From positions 18,787,115-18,851,114 of the forward strand of contig CM069604.1 of NCBI GenBank assembly GCA_035771175.1: a stretch of DNA of 64,000 bases, given 5' to 3'. Positions 21,882 to 33,116 of this stretch are shown in pieces. The translations under genes were made by a program, and so were the position numbers. The DNA comes from Paratinospora sagittata (taxonomy: Eukaryota > Streptophyta > Magnoliopsida > Ranunculales > Menispermaceae). The notes under the pieces were generated by a model. It did not search any database, had not been told where the DNA came from, and saw only the letters and a program-made list of their open reading frames with translations. How positions within the stretch are numbered: position 1 is the first letter of the stretch; each line of letters starts with the position of its first letter.

Positions 21882-22257
21882 GATGGAGCTTAGAATAACA
21901 ATGGAGGTATTCATAAATCTCTTCGTGAAAATTGGGTTTTTGGGGATCAATGGACTAGAAAATGAATAGGAAATTAGATTTTACCCAAGAAATTGAGAAA
22001 CGGGAGCAAAGACAATTGGATTGATGAACAAAAAAAGAGGTTTTAGGTACGTTCTCTTCTCCTTATTCCGTAAGCCTCCTAAGGCATCATCGAATGAAGA
22101 TAGCAACATATGTCGACCCTATTTATACATATGCTTCATTCGGTAAGCGTGCTCCTGACACACACTCACATGCCTTTTCCTATTGTCCATTAGCGTCCTA
22201 ATAGACGATGAGCGTCCTTATGCGTTTCATTCTTCTGGACATAACACTTTGTGTTAG
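21882..22257 (-). promoter_or_regulatory. Candidate internal promoter upstream of second ORF (copy 1)
   Basis: In minus orientation, AGCGTCCT motifs at 22192-22199 and 22211-22218 (plus-strand reading) lie about 65-90 bp upstream of a TATA-like GTATAAAT (22121-22128), itself about 240 bp upstream of the ATG. More AGCGTCCT copies continue at 23820-23925 beyond solo LTR S. The same motif type fills the LTR U3. The same layout is found in copy 2 (58026-58192). Confidence 0.5.
22253..22257. other. Target-site duplication of S, left (GTTAG)
   Basis: GTTAG precedes S and is repeated exactly at 23805-23809. Confidence 0.9.
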
Positions 22258-23804
22258 TGTTACATGCAAAACTGTAAGGGCACGGTGTCAAGTTATAATA
22301 TATTTCGATGAGATATCGGGTATCATCCTCAGGGATTATCACAACACTAGCTATCATCTTTTAACCCTAATTTTATTCAAAAAATCAGATTCGATAGTTC
22401 AAGTGAGTAAAAGCAATAACTAAAACAACTAAGTACTAAATTAACAATGCATAAAAAATTAAATAAGGAAATAATGGTAGAACAGTCTAAAGGTTCGATG
22501 TCACCTCACTCTCAACTATGCCTTTTTATATGCATTTATTATTAATTTGGTTCCCTCGTTTATAAGTCAAAAATCCTAACGTTTCTAATTCTCTCTTTTG
22601 GAGCATCAGTTAGAGCATATTATTGCCGCCTTGGCTTTACTCTTTCGATGAAAACCTAAGACGACAACAACATATTAAGCTTTGTGATTTCCACCTAATG
22701 ACTTTAAAGGTTCTCGATCTCCTTGTAAGTCTTACGATTGCTTAGGTTATATTTTCCAAATTCCAACCCAAGGTACCTTTTTTTGGAGCATCTACCTCAA
22801 GTCTATGATCATTCAATCCTTGGTCAATGGATCAAAAGCATTACAACCAGAGAAATATAGATAAAGTAAAGAAACTTTATTAATAATAATTAAACCATAA
22901 AATCTAAGACATAGTATCAAGCTCGGATCAATCTACACCTCTAGAAAGAGGCTTTAGTTCATAACTAAAGACATAGACACATAAAATAAAAGTTTGAACA
23001 TGAATAAGAACCAAGAAAAACAAACTAGAATGTTGTAGCGATTGTGAATAGTCTTCAATGCAGATCTTCTTCTCCACTTTACTCCAGTCGTAAACCTTTG
23101 TTCTCCACTCTATGATGCTTCTAGAAACCCTAAACAATGTTCTTTATATAGCTACAATTCCATCAGAAGTCTTCCAAGAAGTGTCCAAGTCGAACTAGGA
23201 AAGTTTGCAACAAAATTAGAAAGTTTCTATTTTGAATCGCACATCTACTTTCTTCCCCGCAGTGTTTCTTCTTTTTCTCCACTCTAAATCAACCTCAGAA
23301 CCCTTTCATCTCATAGTATTTCAATTAAGGAATCCATAGAAACAAACCACGTCCCATTCGAAGTTAAATTGAGAAAGTTATGGCCAAAATACAAAACTCG
23401 CGCATAATCGCATTTCCCAACGCCGCGGCGCCCAGTTTTGGGTCTTTTGTGCACTTTTCTGCTATTATCTTCACTTCCCTTGTGGACTTAGCTAACTTTC
23501 CCAACTTTTTGACTTATTTTCTTCATGAATCATCATCTAGGCTCCTCATATGTTGTGTCCATCATTCATGCTCACTTCCACACATCTAAATACCTACCAA
23601 ACCATGTAAAACAAGTAATTAATATACTTCAAACATAAATTGATCCAACTTATAAACTAACAAACCGAAAAATTGCATAAAAACCAACTTTCACCTAAAC
23701 TAACAAATGTATCAAAACTAACATAAACACACTAAACTAATACATAAATCACCCTAAAACACCTATAAAATCATCCTAAAACATGTCTAAATGACCACTT
23801 ATCA
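22258..23804 (-). mobile_element. Solo LTR S (Athila-like)
   Basis: The 1547-bp LTR starts TGATAAGTGG at 23804 and ends ATGTAACA at 22258, with perfect TSD GTTAG. It aligns with LTRs A and J, including the CGCCGCGGCGCCC block near 23421. No primer site or coding region is present, so it is the product of LTR-LTR recombination. Confidence 0.93.
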
Positions 23805-23809
23805 GTTAG

Positions 23810-24209
23810 TGTCCTAATCCACTGTAAGCGTCCTCACATAGTTAACACTCTTACACTTATTAGCGTCCTCCCATACGATTAGCGTCCAACTTCAAGCATT
23901 CTAAGTCTGATAAGCGTCCTCTTGCACTGATTCCCATCAGATGTATTAAACCACTTAAATTTGATTTATTAATCAATATCAATAGTTAAATTTCACAAAT
24001 CATCCATCAAATATTGCAATTTGTACAGATCATCATTAATCAAGCAATCAACATATTTATTCAAACTTCACATGATCAATAATCACTGAACATATATCAA
24101 CTTAAGCAAACATAACAGTGCTTAAGAGTAAGATATACCTTGCATAATTTTTTCCTTTACCTCAAGGTACTGCAAAGTCCTCAACTTGTGCAATCTGCCT
24201 TCTACTGAA
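23810..24209 (-). other. Family C spacer between gag and second ORF
   Basis: AT-rich, no coding potential seen. Several AGCGTCCT / TAGCGTCC motifs lie at 23820-23925, continuing the motif series left of solo LTR S. Nothing else recognised. Confidence 0.5.
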
Positions 24210-25037
24210 TCAGCTGAGATATCTCGCTATTTTCATTCTCCATGTATACTTCCTTCTCGGCATTTCATCATGAGGTCTTTCATTTTGTGTTCTTGTCGTG
24301 CTTGTTGAGGATTGATGTATCATCATTTGACCTTCCTCATTAGCAAGCTCACTTTCATCTCGATTAGGTGTATTGGCAATCTCATCTTCTCTTTTAGAAG
24401 AATTTTCTAGTCCACTCAAAATATAATCAATATTTTGAAAACTGACTTCGAACGGTTTTGAAAACTCGTTCAGAAATTCTACTTTATTCTTCCATTTTTT
24501 AGGAAAGCTATTAAGAAAATATTTTACCAACTTAGAATGAGAAATAGATTCTCCAAAGGTTTTAAGTTCATTTGATAATTGTTGAAATCTTTGAAGACTC
24601 TCATTAATTGACTCATTTTCTAAAAATATGAAGTGAGTGAGTGCATCCTCTAATGCTCTAATATGATTTCTAGTTTCATCTCTTTCTTCCATGGATTTTA
24701 ATAAATCACAGAACTCTTTTAAAGTCATATCCCATGAATTGAATGTTTCAGCTATAGTGATTAACTTGTCATTTCATTTTCTTGGAAGCTTTTCAATGAA
24801 ACATGTTACAGTTATGCCTAAGGGTATTACTTGATCAAGTTGGCTCATTCCATCAAGGATGGATTGATACCTACTGCAGGCTATGTCTAGAGATTCATTT
24901 TCAGACATTTCAAAATCATCAAAGAGCTTGTCATACTCTAGGAGCTTTTCATCTAGAGGAACTAATTCTCCTCTGTGGAATGATTTGAGAGTTTCCCAAA
25001 TCTCCTTTGTTGATTCTAGATAAACTACCTTTTCTAT
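24210..25037 (-). pseudogene. Family C gag, 5' end cut by LTR P
   Basis: Copia-type gag of the UBN2/gag-polypeptide kind. In minus order: KVVYLESTKEIWETLKSFHR, SLDIACSRYQSILDGM, VTCFIEKLPRK, a break near 24770, then MTLKEFCDLLKSMEERDETR, FLNSFPKKWKNKVEFLN, EVSFQNIDYILSGLENSS and a C-terminal RKYTWRMKIARYLS. Order and spacing match the gag at 58492-59640. The first 130 or so codons are missing because the plus-strand LTR P begins exactly at 25038 within the coding sequence. No zinc knuckle is visible, unlike D. It should form particles if intact; here it is broken. Confidence 0.82.
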
Positions 25038-26562
25038 TGTTATCTCAAGGAACCCTATGATGTGAATGTTTCGATGATTCCAAACCACTCAATTGAGTAT
25101 CTAATGATCATGTTAAGTGTTTCAGAACTATCAGGAATCAACATCAAAGAATTGAGTTTTAAAGACGATTCATTAATCAAGATCAAGGCTTCGAGTTTTG
25201 AGCTCTTAAAATGTAAAACTTTCGCTCAAATAACTCCCAACAAGATTTACAATATATGCATAATTGCATGGTTTAATCGATTTGATTTCGAGGTATTTTT
25301 CGTTGATTTTATCGATCACTCAATGACTTTTAATGTTTGATTTGATTCAAAATACCGAGTGTTTAATCTTGTTTTTATTGAGCTTTAAAATGATGAAAAA
25401 TGTCAACATTATTTTAAGTGTCCATCAGGACGTTGATGACGCTAATGTCTCAGCAGTGCCATCCTGTACTTGGTATGTCAGGATGCTGATGACACATTAC
25501 GACACTGATATGGTCTAGGTTGAAAATGTTCTTATCTATCAGGACGCTTACATCTTGAGTAGCGCCTTCATTGACTCAACCAAATGAACTTATTAGGACG
25601 CTGATTGATCTTAAGTATTTCAAGCATCAGGACGCTCATAGTTCAGCAACACCCTTATGTTATTTTGTTTTAAAAACAAGTCAGGACGCTGATAGTGCAC
25701 ATGTTGGAGTCACTTATCTATCAGGACGCTTACGTTTCAGTAGTACCCTCCCAAGAACCAACTATGTAACTCAACAGGACGCTGATTGATCAGTAGCGTA
25801 CTCATCGTTATTATAGTTTTAAAATGTCTAAGTAAGTTAGGACGCTTACGTTCTAGTAGCGCCATTATGGTTCAATATGTCTTTAGTAAGTCAAGACGCT
25901 TATGTTCAAGTAGCACCTTCACTTCACAGTTCAGTAGGAAGCTCACTCAGGGAACAAAATGAAAGTTGTTGGTATTATGCACCAGGACGTTGATTGAACA
26001 TCAAGCCGCTAATCCAACACTGACAGAAGTTCTGAAAAAAATAATTGCTGACAATTCAGGTGCATGAACCGTGCTCAACAAGACTTTCCTTATTCATGCT
26101 ATATGAACTGTATCAGAACTATTTCGTAAGAAACCAGACTTACCATTTTTATGGAAGATTAAATTCACTGTGAGCAAATGTTCATATTTGAAATTCAAAT
26201 CAAATGCTCAACCGCTTTATCACAACTAAGTATATATATACCAATACTTAGATTAAAAAAAAACAACACCGACAATTTTCGAGCCATTACTTTTGAAAGT
26301 TAGTCAAGTTTTCAAATCATTTTTCAAAGTTAAATTGTTTTTCAAAATGTTGTCTTTGATACAAGTTTCATTCACAAGATTTTCATATTGAGCTTACACT
26401 TTATCTATTTCATTGAAAATATGTTTGAAGAAAAGAGAACTATTTCACTCAAATCTGTTTGAAAATCTAGTTCATAGGATACAGTTGTACTTCCTTTCAT
26501 ATTTTTCGTAACTATATCAAGTATTGTAAAAGTAGTTTTATAAACTATTGATTTCACTTTAT
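25038..26562 (+). repeat. LTR P, family C type, 3' end lost
   Basis: It begins TGTTATCTC at 25038 inside gag and matches LTR C1 in opposite orientation. The U3 motif array lies at 25420-26010. It breaks off near 26562 before the hairpin array and joins a D-type LTR piece through CCCTTAC, shared by both. Left flank is TCTAT; no right partner remains. Confidence 0.75.
25420..26010 (+). repeat. U3 array of AGGACGCT / AGCGCC motifs, LTR P
   Basis: About eight pairs such as AGGACGCTTACATCTTGAGTAGCGCC and AGGACGCTTACGTTCTAGTAGCGCC. Confidence 0.72.
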
Positions 26563-26634
26563 TCCCTTACAAAAATATGTCCCTTATATGAACGATATTT
26601 TGATGATTACAAATCACATTTTGTTTATAATAAT
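26563..26634 (+). repeat. Fragment of D-type LTR start
   Basis: The sequence from CCCTTAC through ATATTTTGATGATTAC matches the first part of the D LTRs (reverse strand near 45100-45190 and 38560-38630). It is only about 72 bp long. Confidence 0.6.
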
Positions 26635-27519
26635 TGTTGGCCCAGTATTATAGTCCAAGAGGGGGGGTGAATTGGACTGGTGGATTTTCGCGTTACCTTT
26701 CGAATATTTTAATTAAACAAGTAATGTGCGCAGTAGGTAACAATCCAAATAACAGATGCAGGAAAATAAATGAGCACAAAGGATTTAAAGTGGTTCGGTT
26801 CCCCTTGAACCTGCGTCCACTACCCAATCACCATGATCAGGATTTTCCAATACACTATTGGTTAATCACTTACATGCGTGATTAGAAGCCGTTTACACTA
26901 ACTAACACCAGGGCCTGGTTAGAAAGCCACTACAACGCTAACCTATACAAGGGCTTGGCTAAAAAGTTGCAGTCTAGCCCACACTAGGGCTTGGCTAGAA
27001 AGCCACAACTTGCAACCAACTTAAGGGCGTGGTTACGTGTCATACAAACAATGGTAATATCCCGGTTGACTTAACCAAGTCAACAATACATCAAGATTAC
27101 AAAGATATAGAAAAGTAATCCAAAAACGCTCTCAACAATTTAAGCTTACAATCTTGAATGAGACAACAATTACTATTCCAACCACTATGATTCTAAATGA
27201 TGCAAAGTGTTGAAATAGGTTTTTGCAAATGTAATCGATTCAAATATATGTAATGCAAAACAGTGAATCGATTATGCACAACTATCAAGATATTGATTTT
27301 AAATAACAATAAGTTTAAAGCTTGTGATCAATATATCATGGTGATCAAAACTTGATGATTCTAAATGAATATGTAATTAAGATCAAGAATCAAACAACTC
27401 AAGTATGATCAAAAACATCGATTCAATATAATATGATATTTGCACATGAATCGATATCTCAAACTATTTATGAAACCACTAGACAAAGTATTTTGTTATG
27501 ACGATCAAGATAGGGTTTC
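26635..27519 (-). repeat. E-type LTR, 3' part, inverted relative to E
   Basis: It ends GGGCCAACA at 26635. Reverse-complemented, it matches 49770-50308 of the E 3' LTR (for example the AATCGATT and TAATATTGAATCG regions) and supplies the LTR end that E has lost to J. It joins E pol at about 27519 in the wrong orientation for a 5' LTR. Confidence 0.7.
26855..27040 (-). repeat. R/U5 hairpin-unit array, E-type LTR
   Basis: Units (plus reading): TAATCAC/GTGATTA, CTAAC/GTTAG, CTAGCC/GGCTAG, AACCA/TGGTT. Loops contain ACAAGGGC, ACTAGGGC, ACCAGGGC or TTAAGGGC. Stem sequences are unrelated to those of C, D or C2, but the form is the same. Confidence 0.65.
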
Positions 27520-28561
27520 ACCCTCAAGATCAAATCATAGGTGATCCAAACCTAGGTATGGCAACTAGAGCTTCACTTAGAGATCAAGGGCATATGACCT
27601 TTGTATCCCAGATTGAGCCTACTAAGATAGAAAAAGCTTTAGCTAATGAAAACTGGAGTCTTGCTATGCAAGAAGAGTTGGGACACTTCACTATAAACAA
27701 AGTGTGAGATCTTATACCTAAACTAGAACACCAAAGTGTTATTGGAACCAAATGGGTGTTTAGGAACAAGAAATATGAAAAAGGAATCATAGTCAGAAAC
27801 AAAGCAAGATTGGTAACACAGGGCTACAATCAAGAAAAAAAAATTGACTATGAAGAAGTTTTTTCCCTGATAGCAAGATTAGAAGCAATCAGACTATTAC
27901 TTGCATATGTTTGGTATAATGGTTTCATGCTATATCAAATGGATGTCAAAAGTGTTTTCTTGAATGGATTTATAAATGAAGAGGTTTATGTGAAGCAACC
28001 ACCCAGTTTTGAGGACAGTTTCAAACCTGATCATGTTTATAGACTTAGAAAAGCTTTATATGGTTTGAAGCAGGCTCCTAGAACGTGGTATGATAGGCTT
28101 AGCATAGTCCTCTCAGATTATAACTTCAAGAAATGAACCCTAGATCCGACCTTATTCATCAAATGCAAAGATAATGATATGCTTCTAGTGCAATTCTATG
28201 TTGACGACATTATCTTTGGTGCATCAAACAAGACCTTGTTTGATGAGTGCTCCTCTATCATGACAAGTGAGTTTGAAATGAGCATGATGGGAGAACTAAA
28301 CTACTTCCTTGGTTTACAAATTAAGTAAGTGAAAAATGGAGCATTCTTAAACCAATCGAAGTATGCAAGGGACAAGATTAAAAGTTCAAATTCGAGAATT
28401 TGAAAACTATTGATACTCTTTGCAATTCAACCATCAAAATGGATAAGGATGAAAAAGGCAAATCAGTTGACACTAAGTTATATAGATGAATGATAGGAAG
28501 TTTGTTGTATCTAACGACAAGCAAACTTGACATTATGTTTGGCATTTGTCTATGAGCTAGA
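27520..28561 (+). pseudogene. Copia reverse transcriptase of element E, 5' part
   Basis: Ty1/copia reverse transcriptase. One frame carries IEKALANENWSLAMQEEL, IGTKWVFRNKKYEKGIIVRN, ARLVTQGYNQEKKIDYEEVF, YQMDVKSVFLNGFINEEVYV, GLKQAPRTWYDRL, the catalytic YVDD in [12 protein letters not shown], and [14 protein letters not shown]. In-frame lesions are a TGA near 27705, a TGA near 28134 and a TAA near 28326; further breaks follow 28380. The gene continues at 45203 as RNase H, because element D inserted here with TSD CTAGA. It begins at about 27520, fused to an inverted LTR piece, so gag, protease and integrase of E are missing. Confidence 0.88.
28557..28561. other. Target-site duplication of D, left (CTAGA)
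   Basis: CTAGA precedes D and is repeated at 45203-45207. Confidence 0.92.
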
Positions 28562-29354
28562 TGTTGGCCCAGATATGTCCAAGAAGGGGGTGAATTGGAC
28601 ACTTAGCATATTTTAACCTTTCTTAAAATTGTGCAGAATAATGAAAGCAGATTAAACAAAGTATAACAATCAAATACAGGAAATGTAAATGACACAATAC
28701 TAGCAAGATTTATAGTAGCTCGGCCGCGCCTACATCCACTACCTAACCTCCTCAGTAGGATTTGTTCAAGCTCCACTTCAGACCTTCTTACGGGTGAAGA
28801 TCAAACCGGTACACTTTCTCAACTTACGGGTGTGAGAACTACCGTTTCTCAGCTTACTGGTGTGAGAAAACCATTTCTCAGCTTCCGAGTGTGAGATAAC
28901 CATTTCTCAACTTTCGGGTGTGAGATGAACGTTACAACTTCGAGCAAAGCTTGCTCTTGCCCAGTGACTAACCATTCACTGCAAATTTGTTACAAGATAA
29001 GATATGATTCCCTTTACTTAGAATCAAAGTGATACTTACAAAGCTTTGGATTGAACCTTCTGTGATCACAGATTCAACTAAATATGTACGATGAAGTTTA
29101 TGCTGAAAACAAGTTCAAAGAGTTTTTGTCTTCTTCAATGGATTGTCAAAATAATAAAGATGATGATCAATCAATGCAGAAGACTTGAAGTTTTTCTTTC
29201 AAAAGATCGTAAAATCAAGCACAAGTGAAAGACGACTAACTTTCAAAAAGTGTTTTGGCACAAATGAAAATTGTTGATATGTTTTGAATGAATATCAGTT
29301 TTCATATATCCTTAGTAGTTTTTCTATTGTAAGGCAGTACGTATATACAGGAAT
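28562..29354 (-). repeat. D 3' LTR, distal piece
   Basis: It ends GGGCCAACA at 28562 and matches 43602-44400 of the D 5' LTR. It includes the hairpin array at 28795-28935 and a stretch TAAGGCAGTACGTATATAC at the H junction. Confidence 0.88.
28795..28935 (-). repeat. R/U5 hairpin-unit array, D 3' LTR
   Basis: Five tandem units of about 29-31 bp, for example TTTCTCAGCTTACTGGTGTGAG, each with stem TCTCA/TGAGA and variable loop letters. Confidence 0.75.
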
Positions 29355-29634
29355 TTGACATGTGTTGGTCCATATCAATTCATGGTTTAATGAGCCCATA
29401 TCAATTCATGGTTTAATGAGCCCATGTATAAATAACAACCTATGCATTATACTTTAATTTAACATGACCCATATACAATTTATAATGCACATATTTATAT
29501 ACATTATCAAGCATCAAATATACAAATATTAAACAACCATCAAACAAACACCAAACATATCAAGGCAACACATAGAGTTTGGGCAAAATGCAATTGGATT
29601 ATGGGCTAGATGAAATAATTTTTGGGGCGTCACA
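29355..29634 (-). repeat. Truncated 3' LTR of H
   Basis: It starts TGTGACGCCCC at 29634 and matches the 5' LTR start at 37474, but only about 280 bp remain of 2.9 kb. The end near 29355 is TTGACATGTGTTGG, a phrase repeated several times in the 89-bp array of the 5' LTR. A perfect 26-bp direct duplication lies at 29370-29421. Confidence 0.85.
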
Positions 29635-29648
29635 TCACACCCACCTTA
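29635..29648 (-). other. Polypurine tract of H
   Basis: The minus strand reads TAAGGTGGGTGTGA directly before the 3' LTR start. Confidence 0.75.
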
Positions 29649-29998
29649 GAATGAACTTCGTCCTCGAAGTTTTAAGGTTAAGAAATTACCTAAGCCCATG
29701 GACCCGGAAAAGTGCTCCATCATGTAGTCCTCACGCTCCCAAGTAACCTGTTCCTCGCCATGGAACTGGCATCTTACCTTAACCATCGAAATCTCGCGAT
29801 TACGCAACCTCTGGACCTTCCGATCAAGTATCTGAATAGGTTCCTCATCATAAGTCTCATCCTGCCTCAGCTCAATATTCCTCCAGTCCAAGACATGATC
29901 AAAGTCACTCCTGTACACTCTCAACATTGACATATGAAAGACATTGTGGACTGCTGCTAACTGAGGTGGCAAGGCTAATCGGTAAGCGACGAGGCCAA
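29646..29998 (-). pseudogene. H integrase C-terminal / chromodomain-like tail
   Basis: It follows a TGA after EPFEVLE and stays in frame: YRLALPPQLAAVHNVFHMSM, then DETYDEEPIQILDRKVQRLR and VKVRCQFHGEEQVTWERED. This is the same order as in G0 and G1. The aromatic W in VKVRW of relatives is C here (VKVRC), so a conserved residue of the chromodomain-like fold is lost. Confidence 0.85.
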
Positions 29999-31262
29999 TT
30001 CATTCTAAAACCTCGAATGGCTCAATAAATCTCTGAGCGAGCTTGCCTTTTATCCCAAATCTAGTCTGGCCCTTCTGAGGTGAGACCTTCAATAAAATTT
30101 GGTCACCCACCTTGAACTTTATGGTCTTCCCCTTGGCATCAGCGTAACTCTTCTGCCTATCTTGGGCTACCTTCATATTATGCTTGATCCTCTTAATCTT
30201 CTCTGTGTGTTCTTGTACAAACTCTGGTCCCATCACTGCAACATCCCCTACCTCCGTCCAACAGACCGAAGATCTACAGGGTCGACCATACAATGCCTCA
30301 AAAGGAGCCATGCCAATACTGGACTGATAGTTGTTGTTGTACGCAAACTCACACAGATGTATGTACTCTTCCCAGTTACCACTGGACTCAATGACACAAG
30401 CTCGAAGCATATCCTCCAAAATCGATATCAACCTCCTAAACTGGCCATCCGTCTGAGGGTGAAAAATGGTACTGAGATCTAGTCTAGTGCCGAGCTGCCT
30501 CTGCAACCCCTACCAGAATACCGATGTAAACCTCGGATCCCTATCTGACACAATCGAAACTGGCACTCCATGTAATCTGACTATCTCCTGCATATAGAGT
30601 CTGCTCAGCTTGTCCATAGAATCCCTAGTGTTCACTGGTAGAAAGTGAGCGGACTTAGTCAAAAGATCAATAATAACCCAAACAACATTATGTCTCCTCG
30701 GGGTGTTGGGTAATCCCACAACAAAGTCCATAGTGACATGCTCCCACTTCCACTCTGGAATGGCAAGCGGTTGCATTTGCCCTCCAGGCCTCTGATGCTC
30801 AGCTTTGACTCTTTGACAGATCTCACACCTCTGAATGAACTGAGCTATTTCTCTCTTCATGTCGGGCCACCAATACATTCTTTTCATATCATGATACATC
30901 TTGGTTCCGCCAGGATGAATAGCATAATGAGATCTGTGAGCTTCTTGGAGCACACTTTGTCTAAGTCGTGGATCTGCGGGAACCCTTAAACATCCCCTAA
31001 ATCTCAAGGCACCATCAGATGACAAGTTCCAATTAGTAAAATCACTGCTTTCAGCCCAAGACTTGTACATCACATAATCAACGTCAAGTCTTTGTTGGTC
31101 AATCACCTCCTGGACCTGTGTAGGCAGAGCTCTCATCTGAGCACATATCACAATTTGATCTGAAGGGGTAGCACATATACTCATAACCGTAGCCGCCTCA
31201 AGTAGTCTCTACTCATGAGACATCTGGCGTGCTACCATAATTGTGTCTGCCCGCTTCCTGCT
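29999..31262 (-). pseudogene. H integrase
   Basis: Zinc-finger region (HRSHYAIHPGGTKMYHDMKR; CEICQRVKAEH) followed by the core: VTMDFVVGLP with the first Asp, VSDRDPRFTSVFW with the second, then a TAG, then HPQTDGQFRRLISILEDML. The third triad residue, normally Glu in GQSER, is Arg here (GQFRR), counted at 35 residues after the second Asp. NNNYQSSIGMAPFEALYGRP and VGDQILLKVSPQKGQ complete it. Stops: TAG near 31208 and TAG at 30507. The enzyme would be catalytically dead even without the stops. Confidence 0.9.
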
Positions 31263-32903
31263 CTACGCATCAGCCACTACATTGGCTTTACTTGGTTGGT
31301 ATTCCAATGTAAAATCATAGTCTTTGAGGAGCTCTAACCACCTTCTCTCCCTCATGTTCAATTCCTTCTGAGAGAACAAGTACTTGAGGCTCTTATGGTC
31401 AGAATACAAAGTGAATTTCGCACCATAGAGATAATGCCTCCAAATCTTCAAAGCAAAAACCACTGCGGTCAGTTCTAAGTCATGAACAGGATAGTTCTTT
31501 TCATGCACCATCAACTGCCTCGATGCATAAGCAATGACCCTATCCTCCTGCATCAACACGCAACCCAAGCCGATACGAGAGGCATCAGTGTAGATAACCA
31601 ACTCCTGATCAGGCTCCGGCAAAATCAACACTGGCTTAGAAGTCAATATTTTCTTCAGCTCTAAAAAGGCATTCTCACACTCCTCAGTCCATACAAAGGA
31701 CACATCTTTCTGGGTGAGCCTAGTCATAGGCGTAGCTATCTTGGAGAATCCCTGAACGAATCTCCTATAGTAACCAGCTAACCCAAGAAAGCTTCTGATC
31801 TCGGTCACTGTGGTAGGCCTAGGCCAACTGATAATGGCTTCAACCTTAAACGGATCAACTGAAATCCCCTCAAAACTTACCACATGACCTAAGAACTTCA
31901 CTTCGGTGATCCAAAACTCGCATTTGCTCAGCTTTGCATATAGCCTATGCTCTCTCAGAGTCTGCAAGGTCACTATGAGGTGTTCCTCATGCTCAGCCCG
32001 AGTATTGGAATACACCAATATGTCATCAATGAAGACAATGACAAACTTATCCAGATACTGCCTAAAGACCCTCTACATCAGGTCCATGAACATCGCCAGT
32101 GCATTAGTCACACCAAATGGAATCACAAGGAACTCATAATGTCCATAGCGGGTTCTGAATGTTGTCTTATGCACATCCTCCTCCCTGATCCTCAGCTGAT
32201 GATACCCGGAGCGCAAATCAATCTTCGAAAAATACCTTGCTACCCTCAACTGATCAAACAAGTCATCAATCCTTGGGAGAGGATACTTGTTCTTGATGGT
32301 GACCCTGTTCAATTGGCGAAAGTCGATGCACAACCGCAAGCTCCCATCTTTCTTTTTCACAAAAAGAACTGGAGCTCCCCAGGGTGACACGATCTGGCAA
32401 ATAAAGCCCTTAGCCAATAAGTCCTCGAGCTGTTTCTGCAACTCTCTCAACCCGGCTGGCGCCATTCTATATGGTACCATGAAGATAGGCTTCGTGCCAG
32501 GGACTAGTTCAATGATGAAATCGATCTCTCGCTTCGATGGTAATCCTGGAAGATTCGCAAGGAACGCATCTGGAAAGTCCCTAACAATGGCAATATCCTC
32601 AAGTATCACCTCACTAGTCTCTTCCTCATCAGGCATTAACCCAACCAAAATCTCCCTATCTCCATCAGTCACAAATCTACCCCTTGTGACTGTCTGGTCC
32701 GATGCTCTACCCTGTAGTGTAAACACTGGGTGTCCAGGGATCTGGAAAATGACTCTCTTCGAGAAATAGTCGACAACTGCATGATAAGTCGCGAGCCAAT
32801 CCATCCCTAGAATTGCATCAAACTCTAAAAACTCTAGGACTCGAAAGTTAACAGGTATCTCAACATCACCAATCTGAACCACACACTGGCTACAGATCAT
32901 GTT
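31263..32903 (-). pseudogene. H reverse transcriptase and RNase H
   Basis: An aspartyl-protease tail ([20 protein letters not shown]) leads to the [66 protein letters not shown], a TAG, then [12 protein letters not shown] with the catalytic DD. RNase H follows: [65 protein letters not shown] and a TAG (31263-31265) where relatives read [16 protein letters not shown] of relatives is [10 protein letters not shown] here. The only breaks in 1.6 kb are those two TAGs. Confidence 0.92.
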
Positions 32904-33116
32904 CGACTATATCCTCTCTCCGGCTACAGTACTCACCACTAACCATGTACTAGCCTTAATGGGAGTCAAATGCAAACTATTTACCATACATCCAGATATG
33001 AATGATAATGTAGACCCAACATCAAATAATACATGCATAGAAGCACCACAAATAATAAGAGTACCTTCCACCAAAGTCCTGGATGTTGTCGGGTTTGGCT
33101 CAGTAGCTGCCTTCAT
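32904..33116 (-). pseudogene. H protease
   Basis: Retroviral-type aspartic protease that cuts the polyprotein. SRTLVEGTLIICGASMHVLF precedes the active site, which reads FDVGSTLSFIS; relatives have FDSG or FDTG. The middle residue of the D-S/T-G triad is therefore Val. VNSLHLTPI and STVAGERI follow, then a TAG at 32904-32906. It shares the gag frame, separated from it by a TAG at 33117-33119. Confidence 0.82.

Noticed and set aside
25038..25340. Junction at 25038 as an inversion of family C sequence
   Set aside because: The plus-strand sequence starts exactly with the LTR end TGTTATCTC inside gag, so a simple insertion of element P explains it.
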